From Eukaryota sp. TZLM1-RC (lineage: Eukaryota; Metamonada: BaSk clade): 64,000 nt of DNA. The stretch lies in contig JAUPSS010000001.1 in assembly GCA_040285825.1 (NCBI GenBank), positions 2,914,001 through 2,978,000 of the forward strand, in the 5' to 3' direction. A model generated the notes under the pieces. That model worked only from the letters and a program-made list of their open reading frames with translations, made no database searches and was not told where the DNA came from. Every line of letters begins with the position of its first letter. The first letter of the stretch is position 1. The position numbers and the translations under genes were made by a program. Shown here piece after piece: positions 13,080 to 22,957 of this stretch.

Positions 13080-14616
13080 TACTCTTCTCTCATGATGCCT
13101 GAATCTGCTTCTGCTCCCATTGGTGTCAAAATAAAAAAAACAGTGACCGCAATGCTGATGATACCCATCCACCCTCTTCCCTCTTCATTTTTGAACAAAA
13201 AAATTTCCTGATCAAACAAATAGTGAGAAGTAATTTTGTTATTCAAGTTGTGCAAGAGTTAAGGGACGCTTTCCTAAATGTTCACATTGTGGTGGGTCAA
13301 ACTTGTCCTACTCTGAAAGAAAAGAACTGTAACAAAATCAGAAAATAGAATAGTTGAATGGGGACAATCCGAGTGCAATAGATTCAATCAAAAATTTCTT
13401 CCGGAAGACACACTTCAAAACTCAACCAAAAACATTAACCAATGCCTTTTACCTACTCAAACCCCATCAATTGAATGATGGGAGGTTTTCGCTATTCATT
13501 TGCATAGCAACTTGCGTGTTAGAAAACTCCGTAATATTATTCAAAATGGAGAAAATAGATGCAAAGGAAATTTTAAGTAAGTAGAATTTGAAGATTTATC
13601 AATACGAATCCAACCAGTATCTTGCACAAAATGCACCACTCTAATTGCAATAATTTTTGCCTTTGTTCTCAAACGTTTTCTAGATCAATTATGTACAGGA
13701 AAATGAGCGAACCATATTCGCTGAAAATTTTTCAGTTCTTATTGTCCCCCTATTGAACACGATTATTAAGAAAACTGGACAGATTCAATTTTGGGTAAAT
13801 GCAAACGTCGTCAGGGAAGACAAGCAAATTTTTTGAAATTCAGGGTTTTAATAAAAAGTGGTCCAGTGCAAGAATGGAAAAAGAATTAATTCAAATTATT
13901 TTTGGTTTAGAAATCTCAAAAATAAAGTATAGATAAAGTAAGTTATATTTTTATTTATTTGTACTCAAACACAATCAAAACTCTGTCTTCAAAAACAGCA
14001 TCTGCTTTATCATCTCTCTTTGAGCTAAACCATCATTGTGATCAAAGGCTTCTTATTATTGGCCCTTTTCCCAGGAGGAGAGGTTACAGCCGAAGACCAA
14101 TCGGAGGTTGAGAAGATCTCGTACTTCTTCAAGATTGAAAATTGGAAGTGTGTATGGACCACAGCAAAAGAGTTGATATCAGTCATTCGAACATATCTGG
14201 CAAGTTGGATAATTGAAAGAAAATTGCGAGGAATGTTTACTTTGTTCACTATCCTTATGAAGAAATCAAATTTAATTTTTCATTTTAAAATGAGTCAAAG
14301 ATAAATAAAATTAAAATTAAAAAGAATAGAATAGAATAATAATTTAATTTATTTTGTCCCATACCTGTCCGGTGCCTTGTCTACTTTGAAACCAAGTCTT
14401 AAAACTCCCAAGAATGAAGTCTTTATAGACAAATCTAATGGACTTCCTAACCTTTCTTTAGATTGTTTCAAGGCTGCAATCCTATTTTTAGAAGATTGTC
14501 CTAATTTATCAACAAAATTTTCCAACAGAGTTTGAACAGCTCAGCTTGAAAAGACTGAAGAATTGAGATGTCCGCGATCAACAGCACTGGTGAAAAATTT
14601 AAAAATGCATTTTTGT
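13080..14616 (+). mobile_element. old decayed LINE A copy, 5' half
   Basis: A heavily mutated plus-strand LINE A can be followed in order. The N-terminus is near 13096 (MPESASAPIGVKIKK; intact copy MPESVSDSNGVKRK). A knuckle remnant is near 13275 (KCSHCGG). FAFVLKRFLDQLCTGK is near 13660 and LEDCPNLSTKFSNRV near 14490. The RT entry follows near 14570 (STALVKNLKM). It then stops at the full-length LINE A insertion and resumes at 17952. Frames change repeatedly and no product is expected. Confidence 0.65.
14601..14616. repeat. target-site duplication, left copy
   Basis: AAAAATGCATTTTTGT, identical to 17952-17967. It brackets the full-length LINE A. The duplicated bases are themselves LINE A coding DNA (the KMHFC region of the older copy). 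Confidence 0.88.
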
Positions 14617-14679
14617 CAGATTTTTATTTATTGAATTTGCACACTTAATTAAATTAACTCATAACTAATGGGACGACTA

Positions 14680-15950
14680 TTATTGAACCAAGATTTCCTC
14701 TACAAAATCTTGATCTGCTTGCTGGCTAGCCAAAGCTTCTCTTATTCGATTGAAAAACCGTGGTAATCTATTAATAGAGGCAAATTGAATCCGTGAACGC
14801 CATAAAAAAATATCAAATCTTTTCATTGTTTTTTCTTGCACCATTTTTTGGAAGTCATCCAAAAAAGTTTCTGCTTCAACTGATAATCTTCCATTTATCG
14901 AAAATGGGAAAGCAATAAAAACCAGCTGTGTATTTCCATCGACATTTGCCTCTTCAATATCTTTATCATATTTTCTATGTTTCTCTCTTGCTTTGTAATC
15001 CAAAGCAGCCACAGGATTAAGTTTTCTTCTGTGAACCAAAGTATCATTTGCAACATTACACTAGACAAAGTCAACAATAGCTTCAGAATTGTCAATCCAA
15101 TCATAGTATTCATCACCTCTATCATCAGAACCAAAATTATTCAGAGAAAGTTTTTCCTTCAGCAGGGGCTTTTTGATACACGTTATCCTTGCAGTTTGTG
15201 CCATATTGAAAACAGTGTCTCTAACAGCATCATGTAATGAAGAACGATAAGTTATCAATTTAGAGCAATTCATAGCATGGCGCAAAGTGAGTTGAGGTGA
15301 ATTCGAACAAATACATTTTTCTTTTGATAATAATTGATTAATGGGGATGTTCAAATATAATCTCATTTTTAATACAAATGCTTCATTAGTGGCACACAAT
15401 CCAAATCTTCGTGGTACAATGGTTACAAAAAGTGAAGAATCTGACGACTTGTTTTCACAAACACCCTTTTCCAATAACAATGAGTGAAGATCTTGATTGA
15501 AACAGCCGAGCTGCATATATTATTATAAAGATCTTTTTCATACATTCCAGTCAATCGTTTCTGTAATGTTCGAAGAGTGTACTTCAAATTTAAAACATTT
15601 TTTTCTGGAATATTACCATTGAATGATTGGGGAAAACATCGATCCCATTTTTCTACATCAATTTTTGAAATTTCTTCATTTAATGCAAAAACAGTGGAAC
15701 TTTGTGTTGCAATCAATAAATCTTCCCAAACTGCAAATCTTTCTGAAAACTCAAAGATTGCATTTCTGCATCCACCAACAAAAGCACACGAGGTAAGAAT
15801 AGAAGCCTTCGTCCACCCTAAACCACCATAATGTGGACTAAGGTAAGCATGATCTGGAATTTGAAACATTTTACATCCCAGTAATTGAGACAGAACTTTT
15901 GCACGTAACTCATTAAACTTCTGAGCCAAAGGTCTAGTGACGAGACGATT
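14680..15950 (-). pseudogene. LINE A C-terminal region (zinc motif and endonuclease-like), frameshifted
   Basis: Three overlapping frames together give the C-terminal part of the LINE A protein. These are 15423-15929 (connecting region, HYGGLGWTKASI), 15061-15516 (CICSNS ... RHAMNC zinc motif, then DDRGDEYYDWI and AIVDFV), and 14680-15039 (KAREKHRKYDKDIEEAN to the C-terminus). The R-G-D ... V-D-F ... K-x-x-K-Y series is shared with the other LINE families here and fits a PD-(D/E)XK nuclease. Breaks lie near 15500 and 15050. Confidence 0.78.
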
Positions 15951-15994
15951 TGTAGATCGAAATATATGATTAAAATTGGAACTAAAACACAGTC

Positions 15995-17881
15995 TTATAA
16001 TGGTAAATTTGATGTGTTTTTTATATCTAAATTCATCATTTGGTCAATTTTGTCAGAAATTGAGTTCAACTTTTCAAACAATTTTTTGGTAATTTCATCA
16101 TTATTTCCTAAAAACGAACCCAAATGACGAAAAGTATCAATTGAATATAATTTGGCTTGAATTTCAATGCCATCAACTATTGTGGAAACTGGAGAATTCG
16201 ATAACAAAACACATTTAAGTAAATTAAGTCGGAGACCAATTTTGGTAAATAATTCTTTAAAAGATACAGTTGCTTGTTTCACAATATTTAAATCACCAAT
16301 AAGCACAACATCATCCATATATGCAATCATTTTTAGTGAAGGAAACATCTCTTGAATTTGCAGTAAAATAGGATGAATGGCCAAACAAAACAAAAGAGGC
16401 CCTAACGGATCTCCTTGCTTTACACCACTTGATGAACTCAAAATGTTATTACCAAAATGTAAATTAGAATATGTGCAATATGTTGACTTGAAATACGGTA
16501 TTAATTCCGGCATATATTGCAATAGAGCACCATGGATACTGCCACGACTTAGTGAATTAAAAGCATTACTAAAATCCAATGACATACAAACATTGGATTC
16601 ATTTTGGTGAAATAAAACATCAGTAGCAAATATCGCTGAAGAGACTCCATCTGTGGTATTAATACCATATTGAAAGGGTAATAAAATTTGTTTTGCTTTC
16701 TCATTGAACCTGCTTAAGCAACACGCAGAAAAAATATTATGTAAGCTCTCAGAGACTGCAATAGGACGAACATCCATTTTTGAATTTTTGACAAGTGCAG
16801 TCAAACGAGAACTTCTTAATTCTTCTGGGTATTTGAGTTGACCAGACAATATTTTGTTGAAAAATTTGGTTAATAAACCAAGACAATCCTCTGAAGAAAT
16901 AATTGCGGCTTTTACATGATCAATAGTAATACCAGAAACTCCGGCAGACTTACCGCGTGGTCTCTTTTTGATAACCGAAAAAACTTCTGATGGCATCAAT
17001 GGATAATTGTCCCAGTATGTGCCGTAAAAATTTTGATCCATTATAGGGTCTTCATAAGGATGAAGTATTTTTAGTTTATCTATTGTATTTTCATTGTTGG
17101 GTGCTTTGACTCCGGGACTTAAAGCTGACAAAGCCTTGGACCATTTGTTGTCAAAGCATTTGTCTTCAAAAATTTTACTTAATTTCTCGGATGACTGATT
17201 TCTCGGTGCTATATTGGTTAAATCTTCGGAATTGTTTACAAAATTTTGTTCAAAAGGAGGACAAAAAGAACCAAATAATTCCCAAATAATATTGATAGCA
17301 TACTTTCCTTTACATAATTGATCCAAAAATCTTTGAAAAACGAAAGCAAATTCATTACATTTTGACGGATGAATTTCTTGAGGTATTCTTATGGGAGGAT
17401 GGTAGTTATCAATTATGCGGCATTTCAAGCATCGATCAGAAGTTTTTCCTTTTGCATTTTTTCTAAAAGAAATACCACAATTGTTGCAAGTTTTGTGCTT
17501 CAATCTATTGCTAACTGGTTTTGCAACAACTTGTGGAGCATCATTTATGGGTTCTACCTTAGACTCTTTTCTTCTAATAAACTTTCTTTTACATTTTGTT
17601 TCAGAATTTGCCACATCATTTTTTCCAACATTGGGACATGTTCGAGCATTATGTCCTTGTTGTCGACACTTTGACCATCTGTAGGAGCGTGGCCTTGTTT
17701 TTGAACAAACTTTGTTTTCATCGTGATTTTCTAAAAATTCTTGATCAGAATTTTTTTTGTCCAAAAATGAAGAGAGAAGAGGTTGAGGAGGAGAGGTGGA
17801 AAGGACGTCATGAGCATGTTGTTGTCTATCGTTCTTTCTTTTGACTCCATTAGAATCAGAAACTGATTCAGGCATCAACAA
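15995..17881 (-). CDS. LINE A zinc-finger / reverse transcriptase ORF
   Basis: A 628-codon open frame encodes the N-terminal two thirds of the LINE A protein. The knuckle near residues 68-82 reads WSKCRQQGHNARTC, so the expected first Cys is Trp. A C2C2 finger (CNNC ... CLKC) follows near residues 130-155. The reverse transcriptase shows KMDVRPIAVSES, LDFSNAFNS, SGVKQGDPLGPLLF and the catalytic AYMDD, with RLNLLKCVLLS after it. It copies element RNA at the nicked target. The frame ends early, before the connecting and endonuclease parts, which continue in other frames down to 14680. The element is therefore probably inactive. Confidence 0.88.
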   Translation of the reverse strand: MLMPESVSDSNGVKRKNDRQQHAHDVLSTSPPQPLLSSFLDKKNSDQEFLENHDENKVCSKTRPRSYRWSKCRQQGHNARTCPNVGKNDVANSETKCKRKFIRRKESKVEPINDAPQVVAKPVSNRLKHKTCNNCGISFRKNAKGKTSDRCLKCRIIDNYHPPIRIPQEIHPSKCNEFAFVFQRFLDQLCKGKYAINIIWELFGSFCPPFEQNFVNNSEDLTNIAPRNQSSEKLSKIFEDKCFDNKWSKALSALSPGVKAPNNENTIDKLKILHPYEDPIMDQNFYGTYWDNYPLMPSEVFSVIKKRPRGKSAGVSGITIDHVKAAIISSEDCLGLLTKFFNKILSGQLKYPEELRSSRLTALVKNSKMDVRPIAVSESLHNIFSACCLSRFNEKAKQILLPFQYGINTTDGVSSAIFATDVLFHQNESNVCMSLDFSNAFNSLSRGSIHGALLQYMPELIPYFKSTYCTYSNLHFGNNILSSSSGVKQGDPLGPLLFCLAIHPILLQIQEMFPSLKMIAYMDDVVLIGDLNIVKQATVSFKELFTKIGLRLNLLKCVLLSNSPVSTIVDGIEIQAKLYSIDTFRHLGSFLGNNDEITKKLFEKLNSISDKIDQMMNLDIKNTSNLPL

Positions 17882-17951
17882 GAAAGAATAGAAGCAATGA
17901 ACGCGGTTCAGCCAGGTTTTAAGTTAAACGGTTATATGTAGAGGAAGGAAG

Positions 17952-17967
17952 AAAAATGCATTTTTGT
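17952..17967. repeat. target-site duplication, right copy
   Basis: AAAAATGCATTTTTGT, the partner of 14601-14616. Confidence 0.88.
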
Positions 17968-18035
17968 TCAATTACAGCCTGTGAAGATGACATAATATTT
18001 TTCAGCATGTTGCAAAAACGTGTTTATTGAACTAC
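17952..18035 (+). mobile_element. old LINE A copy, continuation after insertion
   Basis: Starting with the right copy of the 16-bp duplication, this stretch resumes the decayed plus-strand LINE A. It reads KMHFCSITACEDDIIFFSM, parallel to KMDVRPIAVSESLHNIFSA in the intact copy. Confidence 0.6.
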
Positions 18036-18805
18036 AACACTTAACAGAGTTAAATCAGAACTAATGGGACTAAATTCAATTAACCAGGAGTTCCTCTATG
18101 AAACCGGATCTACTTGACTCCTCGCCATTGCGTCTTTTATTCGATGAAGGAACCAAGGTAATCTGTCAATTAGAGCGAATTGAATTCGCGACGACAACAG
18201 AAAGACATCAAAGTTCTTCATTGATCTTTCTTGAACAAATTTTTGGAAATCATACAAACAGTTACCTATTTCTGCTGATAGTCTTACGTTTATAGAAAAT
18301 GGGAAAGCAATAAAAACAAGTGGTCTATTTCTATCAGTATTAGCACCTTCGATATCTTTATCATATTTTCAATGTTTTCATTCACTTTCTATTCAGGAGA
18401 TTTTAAAGCATTAAGTTTTCTTCTTTGAACCAAAATGTCATCTGTGTTAAAACAAAAGAGAAAACCAACAATATCTTCAAAGTTATCATTTTAATCACTG
18501 TAAATATCACCTCTGTCTACATCAGCAAATTTGTTCAATGACTGTGATTCTCTAGGCAAAGGTTCTTTAATACATTTGATCCTTACATTTCCTTCCATAT
18601 TCAGAACAGTATCCCTGATAGCATCATGTGATGCAGAACGATGAGTTATCAGTTTGGGTGAATTTAACGATCGACGTAAGGACCGCTGTGGTGAGTTAGA
18701 ACAAACTTTTTTTTCTATCAAAAGAAGTTCAATAGGGACATATCGCTATTAGCTAAATTTTGTTACAAGAGCATCATTACACTGAAATAGCCCAAACCTA
18801 GAAAT
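18036..18805 (-). mobile_element. decayed LINE A 3' fragment
   Basis: The minus strand carries the LINE A 3' end, beginning near 18045 with the family tail. Pieces of the C-terminal domain, the zinc motif (CSNSPQRSLRRSLN, where the His and last Cys are lost) and RFGLFQCNDALVTK near 18780 are visible. It is 5'-truncated just before the poly(A)-binding-protein paralogue. Confidence 0.75.
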
Positions 18806-18883
18806 AAGAGGATGGAAAAATATGATTGCTGCAAATTGACAAATCCTGTTTCGCAAATTTTCATTGTTTTAAATCGAGAAGCA

Positions 18884-20350
18884 ATGACTCACCCCACCCC
18901 TTCTGCATCATTGTATGTCGGAGATTTACATCACAGTACTACCGAGGAAGAACTCCGTGAAACCTTTAGCACCGTGGGAACCGTAACTGGTGTTCTGGTC
19001 CCCAAGAATACTTACAACTCCAGACCACTTGGCTATGCTTACATTAACTTGGAAACAGCAGAGGATGTTCAAAAAGCTCTAGATCAACTCAATTACACCA
19101 ATTTTCACGGAAAACCATGCCGCCTCATGTTTTCGGACCGCCATCCTGAAAAGAGAAAGAGTGGTGTAGGTATTCTCGTTGTCAAGAACATTCATCCTGA
19201 CATTGATGTTACCCGCCTCCGTGTTGTCTTCTCTCAGTTTGGTGCGATCCTTTCGGCCAAGATTTCCACAGACGAGGAAGGTCACAGCCTTGGTTACGGG
19301 TATGTACAGTTCCAGGACTCATTATGTGCTGACAATGCCCTCAAGGAGTTGAATGGAAAGGAAATCTCCGCTAAGGGTGATGCCGAAGCCAAGAGTGTTA
19401 TCACTGTTCAAAAGTGTATTCCTCTAAACGCTATAAGATTGTTGGGGGTGTAAGAATCACCACAAACACTTTCTACAAAAACCTTCCACCGACACTGACT
19501 GAAGAAGAATTCAAAAAGCTCGTTACTGCTGATGGTAAGCGTGAGCTCAACTCTTATCGCTTAACACTCAAGACAGAATCTGATACTAAATTGCTTTTCT
19601 GATTTTGCCACATTAGAACAGGCTGAAGAAGCTGTGGACGAACTCCAAGGTCACACGATTGGTGACTATGAAGTAAATGCCGAATTCTTCCTACCCAAGA
19701 AGATTCGTGCCAGAATCCGTGAAAAGAATTTTTACAGAACATTATCTGAATTGAAGCAAGCATTCAAGGACAGAAAACTATGGGTAGGTGATCTTCCACA
19801 AGATTACACTGATGAGCAATTCAAGGACCTTTTTGCCAGTTATGGGAATGTCATATCTGCATCCATTATGAGGACCCCTGATGGAGTTTCGCGACAATTT
19901 GGTTTTGTTTGTTTTGAATCCCCGGAAGAAGCTAACAATGCCATCTCTAACTTAAATGGCAAGATCCCTGACCAAGCTCTCCAACCTCTCAGAATCTGCT
20001 TCTTTAAGCCCCAAAAAGAACGTATAGAATTGAAAAAACAAGAAGCCGCAGTTGATGTAGCAGTCTCTGCAACTCAACCTTCAGTGCCTACTGATGACAC
20101 TGGAGCTGAACCGTTGGACGAAAAACAACGTTTTATTGAAATGTTGAGAAATGAAAATGATGAAGCTACCAGACGTGAAGCTCTTGGTGACCGTTTGTGT
20201 CCTCTTGTCGAAGCCAAAAATGCTGAACTAGCATCCAAGATTATTGGTATGATTTTATGTTTGGATTGGGTGGAAATTGAAAAGGATTATTTGGATGATG
20301 ATTATCTCGACCAAACAGTGAAGGAAGTTCTTGAAGCTTTGCACATGTAA
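18884..20350 (+). pseudogene. poly(A)-binding protein paralogue, two frameshifts
   Basis: This is a cytoplasmic poly(A)-binding-protein-type gene: four RRMs followed by a C-terminal MLLE (PABC) domain. RRM1 starts near 18905 (SLYVGDLHHS), RRM2 near 19173 (ILVVKNIHPD) and RRM3 near 19467 (FYKNLPPTL). RRM4 starts near 19777 (KLWVGDLPQDYT) and MLLE spans about 20120-20345. The start at 18884 fits the family better than an upstream in-frame one. Reading requires frame changes near 19424, at the RRM2-RRM3 linker, and near 19600, inside RRM3. No sequence is inserted at either point, so these are 1-2 nt indels, not introns. The rest of the frame is well conserved. The gene is either a young pseudogene or affected by assembly errors. 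The intact paralogue is at 58075. Confidence 0.85.
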
Positions 20351-21164
20351 GTAGATTCTAATATGTAAATACACGGATTTTTGGTGAAAAATTCATCAAT
20401 AGAATTATAAAATACAGAAATTGCCGCAATACAGTTTTCTTGCCAGGAAAACTTCAAATTTCACATGTAGCAGCAACTTTATAAAATGGGCGACTATAAT
20501 CAGAAAAGTCACAATTCTTTGTTCTTCTCAGGAGACCTTCTTGGTCATCAATTTCCAATAAAGAGAAAAATTTAAATTTAAAAATAAAAATTTTCATTTC
20601 AATCACTATCTGATTGGGAGTACCATATTCACTTTATTATTGTCATCATTATTTTCTTCAGCTTCATCAACATCATTAATGAGAATTGATGGAGATTTAC
20701 CAATTTGGCTTCTTGATTGATTAAGAATAATATTTTTTATACACTTGGTTTTACTGCGTTTAAATACGCTGGAGAAGTTTGGTTTAGTCAAAGAAATCAT
20801 TACAAAGAAATTGTTACTTTTCATTTTTCCACACTTTCGGGAAAGTTTTCTAGAATCAGTACCCCAATGGCAGTGAGCAAATGAATTAAATAGTTAAAAT
20901 GCACATGAATTTTGTTGTAAATCACTTCTGCAAAAATTGTCGAAGATTTTTGAAGGCTTGGATTTTCTTGCTTGATTTGTCATGGCTAAGAAAATAAACC
21001 CACTTTTGCAAATATTTTACTAGACATGTGGAATAGTTAGTCTTTCGTTTGGGAAACAACCATGCTTCAAAATGATGGCACCTTTTTTACTGATTCTGTC
21101 TGAACCTTGAGTATAAGACTTCCTTAATTAATTTGACTTGATTGTTTATTCCATAATTTGACCT
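20351..21164. other. AT-rich spacer, no supported gene
   Basis: I find no recognisable domain. A 72-codon minus-strand frame at 20606-20824 has an Asp/Asn-rich end, but nothing marks it as a real gene. Confidence 0.45.
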
Positions 21165-21407
21165 GGAAATGTTCTCAACAAATTACAATTACTCATTCGT
21201 TAAGTTGTAAAATAATTATTACCTTCAAAGGCAAGGTTCATGATGTTGTAAAAGACCATTTATATTATATGTGCAAGTCCCATAGAATTGATTTTTTTTG
21301 AAATTTATGTTGTCAAATCTGTTTGATGTCAAAGATGCTTCTGATAATTACAATAGAGGCAATGTTATTCCACCTGGAGTACATTGAAACTTCATTTTAG
21401 TGAAAGT
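21165..21407 (+). mobile_element. LINE B fragment, left of the Ty3 insertion
   Basis: A decayed plus-strand LINE B endonuclease region reads THSLSCKIIITFKGKVHDVV, MCKSHRID and then RGNVIPPGV. It is interrupted at 21407 by the LTR element and continues at 28710 with VMSVDPFIVSNERLAYSEI. Confidence 0.75.
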
Positions 21408-21577
21408 TGTTAACAGGCTAAACTCCTCCTTCCAATTTCAAAAAATATGACGTGATGTATCACGTCATCTTTAGTTTAAATTTGTTTTTGTTCAATTTAG
21501 TTTTGATTTTCTACCTCTGTTCATAAACATCCGTTTTATTTTAGTTAATGGAAAACCAACGTGCACTGAAGCCAACA
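21408..21577 (+). repeat. 5' LTR
   Basis: This LTR of 170 bp starts TGTTAACAGG and ends GAAGCCAACA. It matches the 3' LTR with six transitions, two transversions and two single-base gaps by eye. It holds a palindrome at 21447-21468 and also the gag start codon at 21548. Confidence 0.92.
21447..21468. promoter_or_regulatory. palindrome with two TGACG half-sites in the LTR
   Basis: Perfect 10-bp arms ATGACGTGAT and ATCACGTCAT are separated by GT. Each arm holds a TGACGTGA-like core, the CRE/ATF-type bZIP recognition sequence in other eukaryotes. The 3' LTR keeps it with one mismatch. A role as promoter element is inferred from its place in the LTR. Confidence 0.45.
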
Positions 21578-22957
21578 GTAATCACTGTGGACTCAAGAAA
21601 ATCCACTTCTGTCGTCAGGTACCCTCAAGCAGCTCCCTACTTACATCATACTGGTCGAGAAGCCATCTCCCAATATGTGGAAACGCTTAAGGTGTACGTA
21701 TCACGTATGTCAGCTAATCATGTCTCGTCGAACATAACAAGAAGATATCCGTCCGCCACTCACTCTCAGTCCTCCCCCAGTTCGAAAGCGACCGAGCCCT
21801 CCTCCTGCGATTCCAACGGAGAAGCTATCAAGGCTCTCACTCAAGAAGTCGCTGCCCTGAAATCTAAACTTTCTCTCGCCGAGAATTCCGAACTGAGCAC
21901 TGAAGAGCCCTCCGAATCCACCCCTGTCTCCACTGGAACGAAAAGGTCATGCTCGACCTTTAACCCTCGAGATTTTAAACTTCCCTCCGAACTAGCTTAA
22001 CAAGATAGCCAAGACAAATCCTCCGACTCCTCTGATTCTAACAACGTCGCTACTTTTGAAAAGTGCCGCCTTTTTTCTGAAAACAACCTCCACCAAGCCA
22101 TGCTTCCGTATGTATTGTGTACTATTGCCCCTGTCGTGCTAGAAACCTTTGAGATCTTCGAACGAATCGACCCTAACGACCCCGAAGCAGTCCTTTCCCA
22201 CCTGTTATCCTTTTACCGTTTCGAAGACTCTGCTGAAGCTTATCACAAGCTCCAATCTCTGAAACTCAATTTGTCTGCTCCATCCGCCGAAGAAGCTATC
22301 ACCTCCTATATCTCTGTCTTCCTCAAAAAGCTCCGACTTTGTCCCTCCGAATTACCTGAAGCTGCCCGCATGAAGTTCTTTGTGAATGGAATGCGTCCAG
22401 AGAGACTCCGCTTCATTATCCGAACTGACGTAGAAACTGGCTCTATCGCAAGCTTCTCCTCTTTAGTCTCTCGCCTTCGCCAGCTTCTCTCTTCCTATCA
22501 CCTTCCATACTCTGCTTACTACACTCTACATGGCTCAAACCCCCCTCCTCCTAGATCTCAACCCCCTCGCCCTAACTCTCGAACTCCTCAGGCCCACTGC
22601 TCTGGTAACAAGTCCTATTCTGTCCGCTCCACCCCTAAGCCCTCGTCTTCCCATCAAAGTCCTCGTTCTGAAAAAAAATATTTCTCTCCTCAGAAGTCTC
22701 CCTCTCCCATAACATGTTTCTATTGCAAGGAGCCCGGCCATATGGTAAAAGACTGCCCAAAGCCTGGATGCAAAGCTAGCAAGCCTAGAAGATACGGTAA
22801 CAATCCTACCCTCCAAAAAAGACACAACCTTCGCCGCCAAGCCAATTAACTCACCGACGCCAACCCTGGAGAGCCTCAAGTTAACTTTATCATTGATTTA
22901 ATTCAGTCTGCCTTAATCGGAGATACTTCCGCTGAGAGCATCTTCCCCCTGGAGTAA
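21548..22957 (+). pseudogene. Ty3/gypsy gag (two internal TAA stops)
   Basis: Gag reads in one frame from the ATG at 21548, which lies inside the 5' LTR, to a TAA at 22955-22957. Two internal TAA codons (21998-22000 and 22847-22849) interrupt it without any frame change. The central part (from about 22090) resembles a retrotransposon capsid: helical, with ERIDPNDPEAVLSHLLSFYR. It is followed by a Pro/Ser-rich linker and a zinc knuckle CFYCKEPGHMVKDC near 22720, which binds genomic RNA. The last part after the second TAA is short and acidic. The gag stop overlaps the pol start in TAATG. Confidence 0.85.

Larger units (their letters stand above)
14617..17951 (-). mobile_element. full-length LINE A (3.3 kb) with target-site duplication
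   Basis: This is the reference copy of family A: a non-LTR retrotransposon of 3335 bp, minus strand, with a 5' UTR of about 70 bp. Domain order is a zinc knuckle, a C2C2 finger, the RT with YMDD, and a connecting region. A CxC...H...C zinc motif and a PD-(D/E)XK-like endonuclease region complete it. The 3' end reads GTGTGCAAATTCAATAAATA. A perfect 16-bp duplication flanks it. The first 628 codons are open; the remaining part is split by at least three frameshifts or stops near 15990, 15500 and 15050. The restriction-like endonuclease layout is known from R2, R4, NeSL and Utopia-type LINEs; I cannot assign the clade. Confidence 0.92.

Noticed and set aside
14025-14304. Plus-strand frame of 88 codons and minus-strand frame of 74 codons near 14038
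   Set aside because: They lie inside the decayed older LINE A copy, with no start context or domain; probably chance.
19420-19610. Ultra-short introns as the explanation for the frame breaks in the PABP paralogue
   Set aside because: Comparison with the intact paralogue shows no extra bases between conserved residues. The breaks need a 1-2 nt indel, and no GT-AG pair fits.
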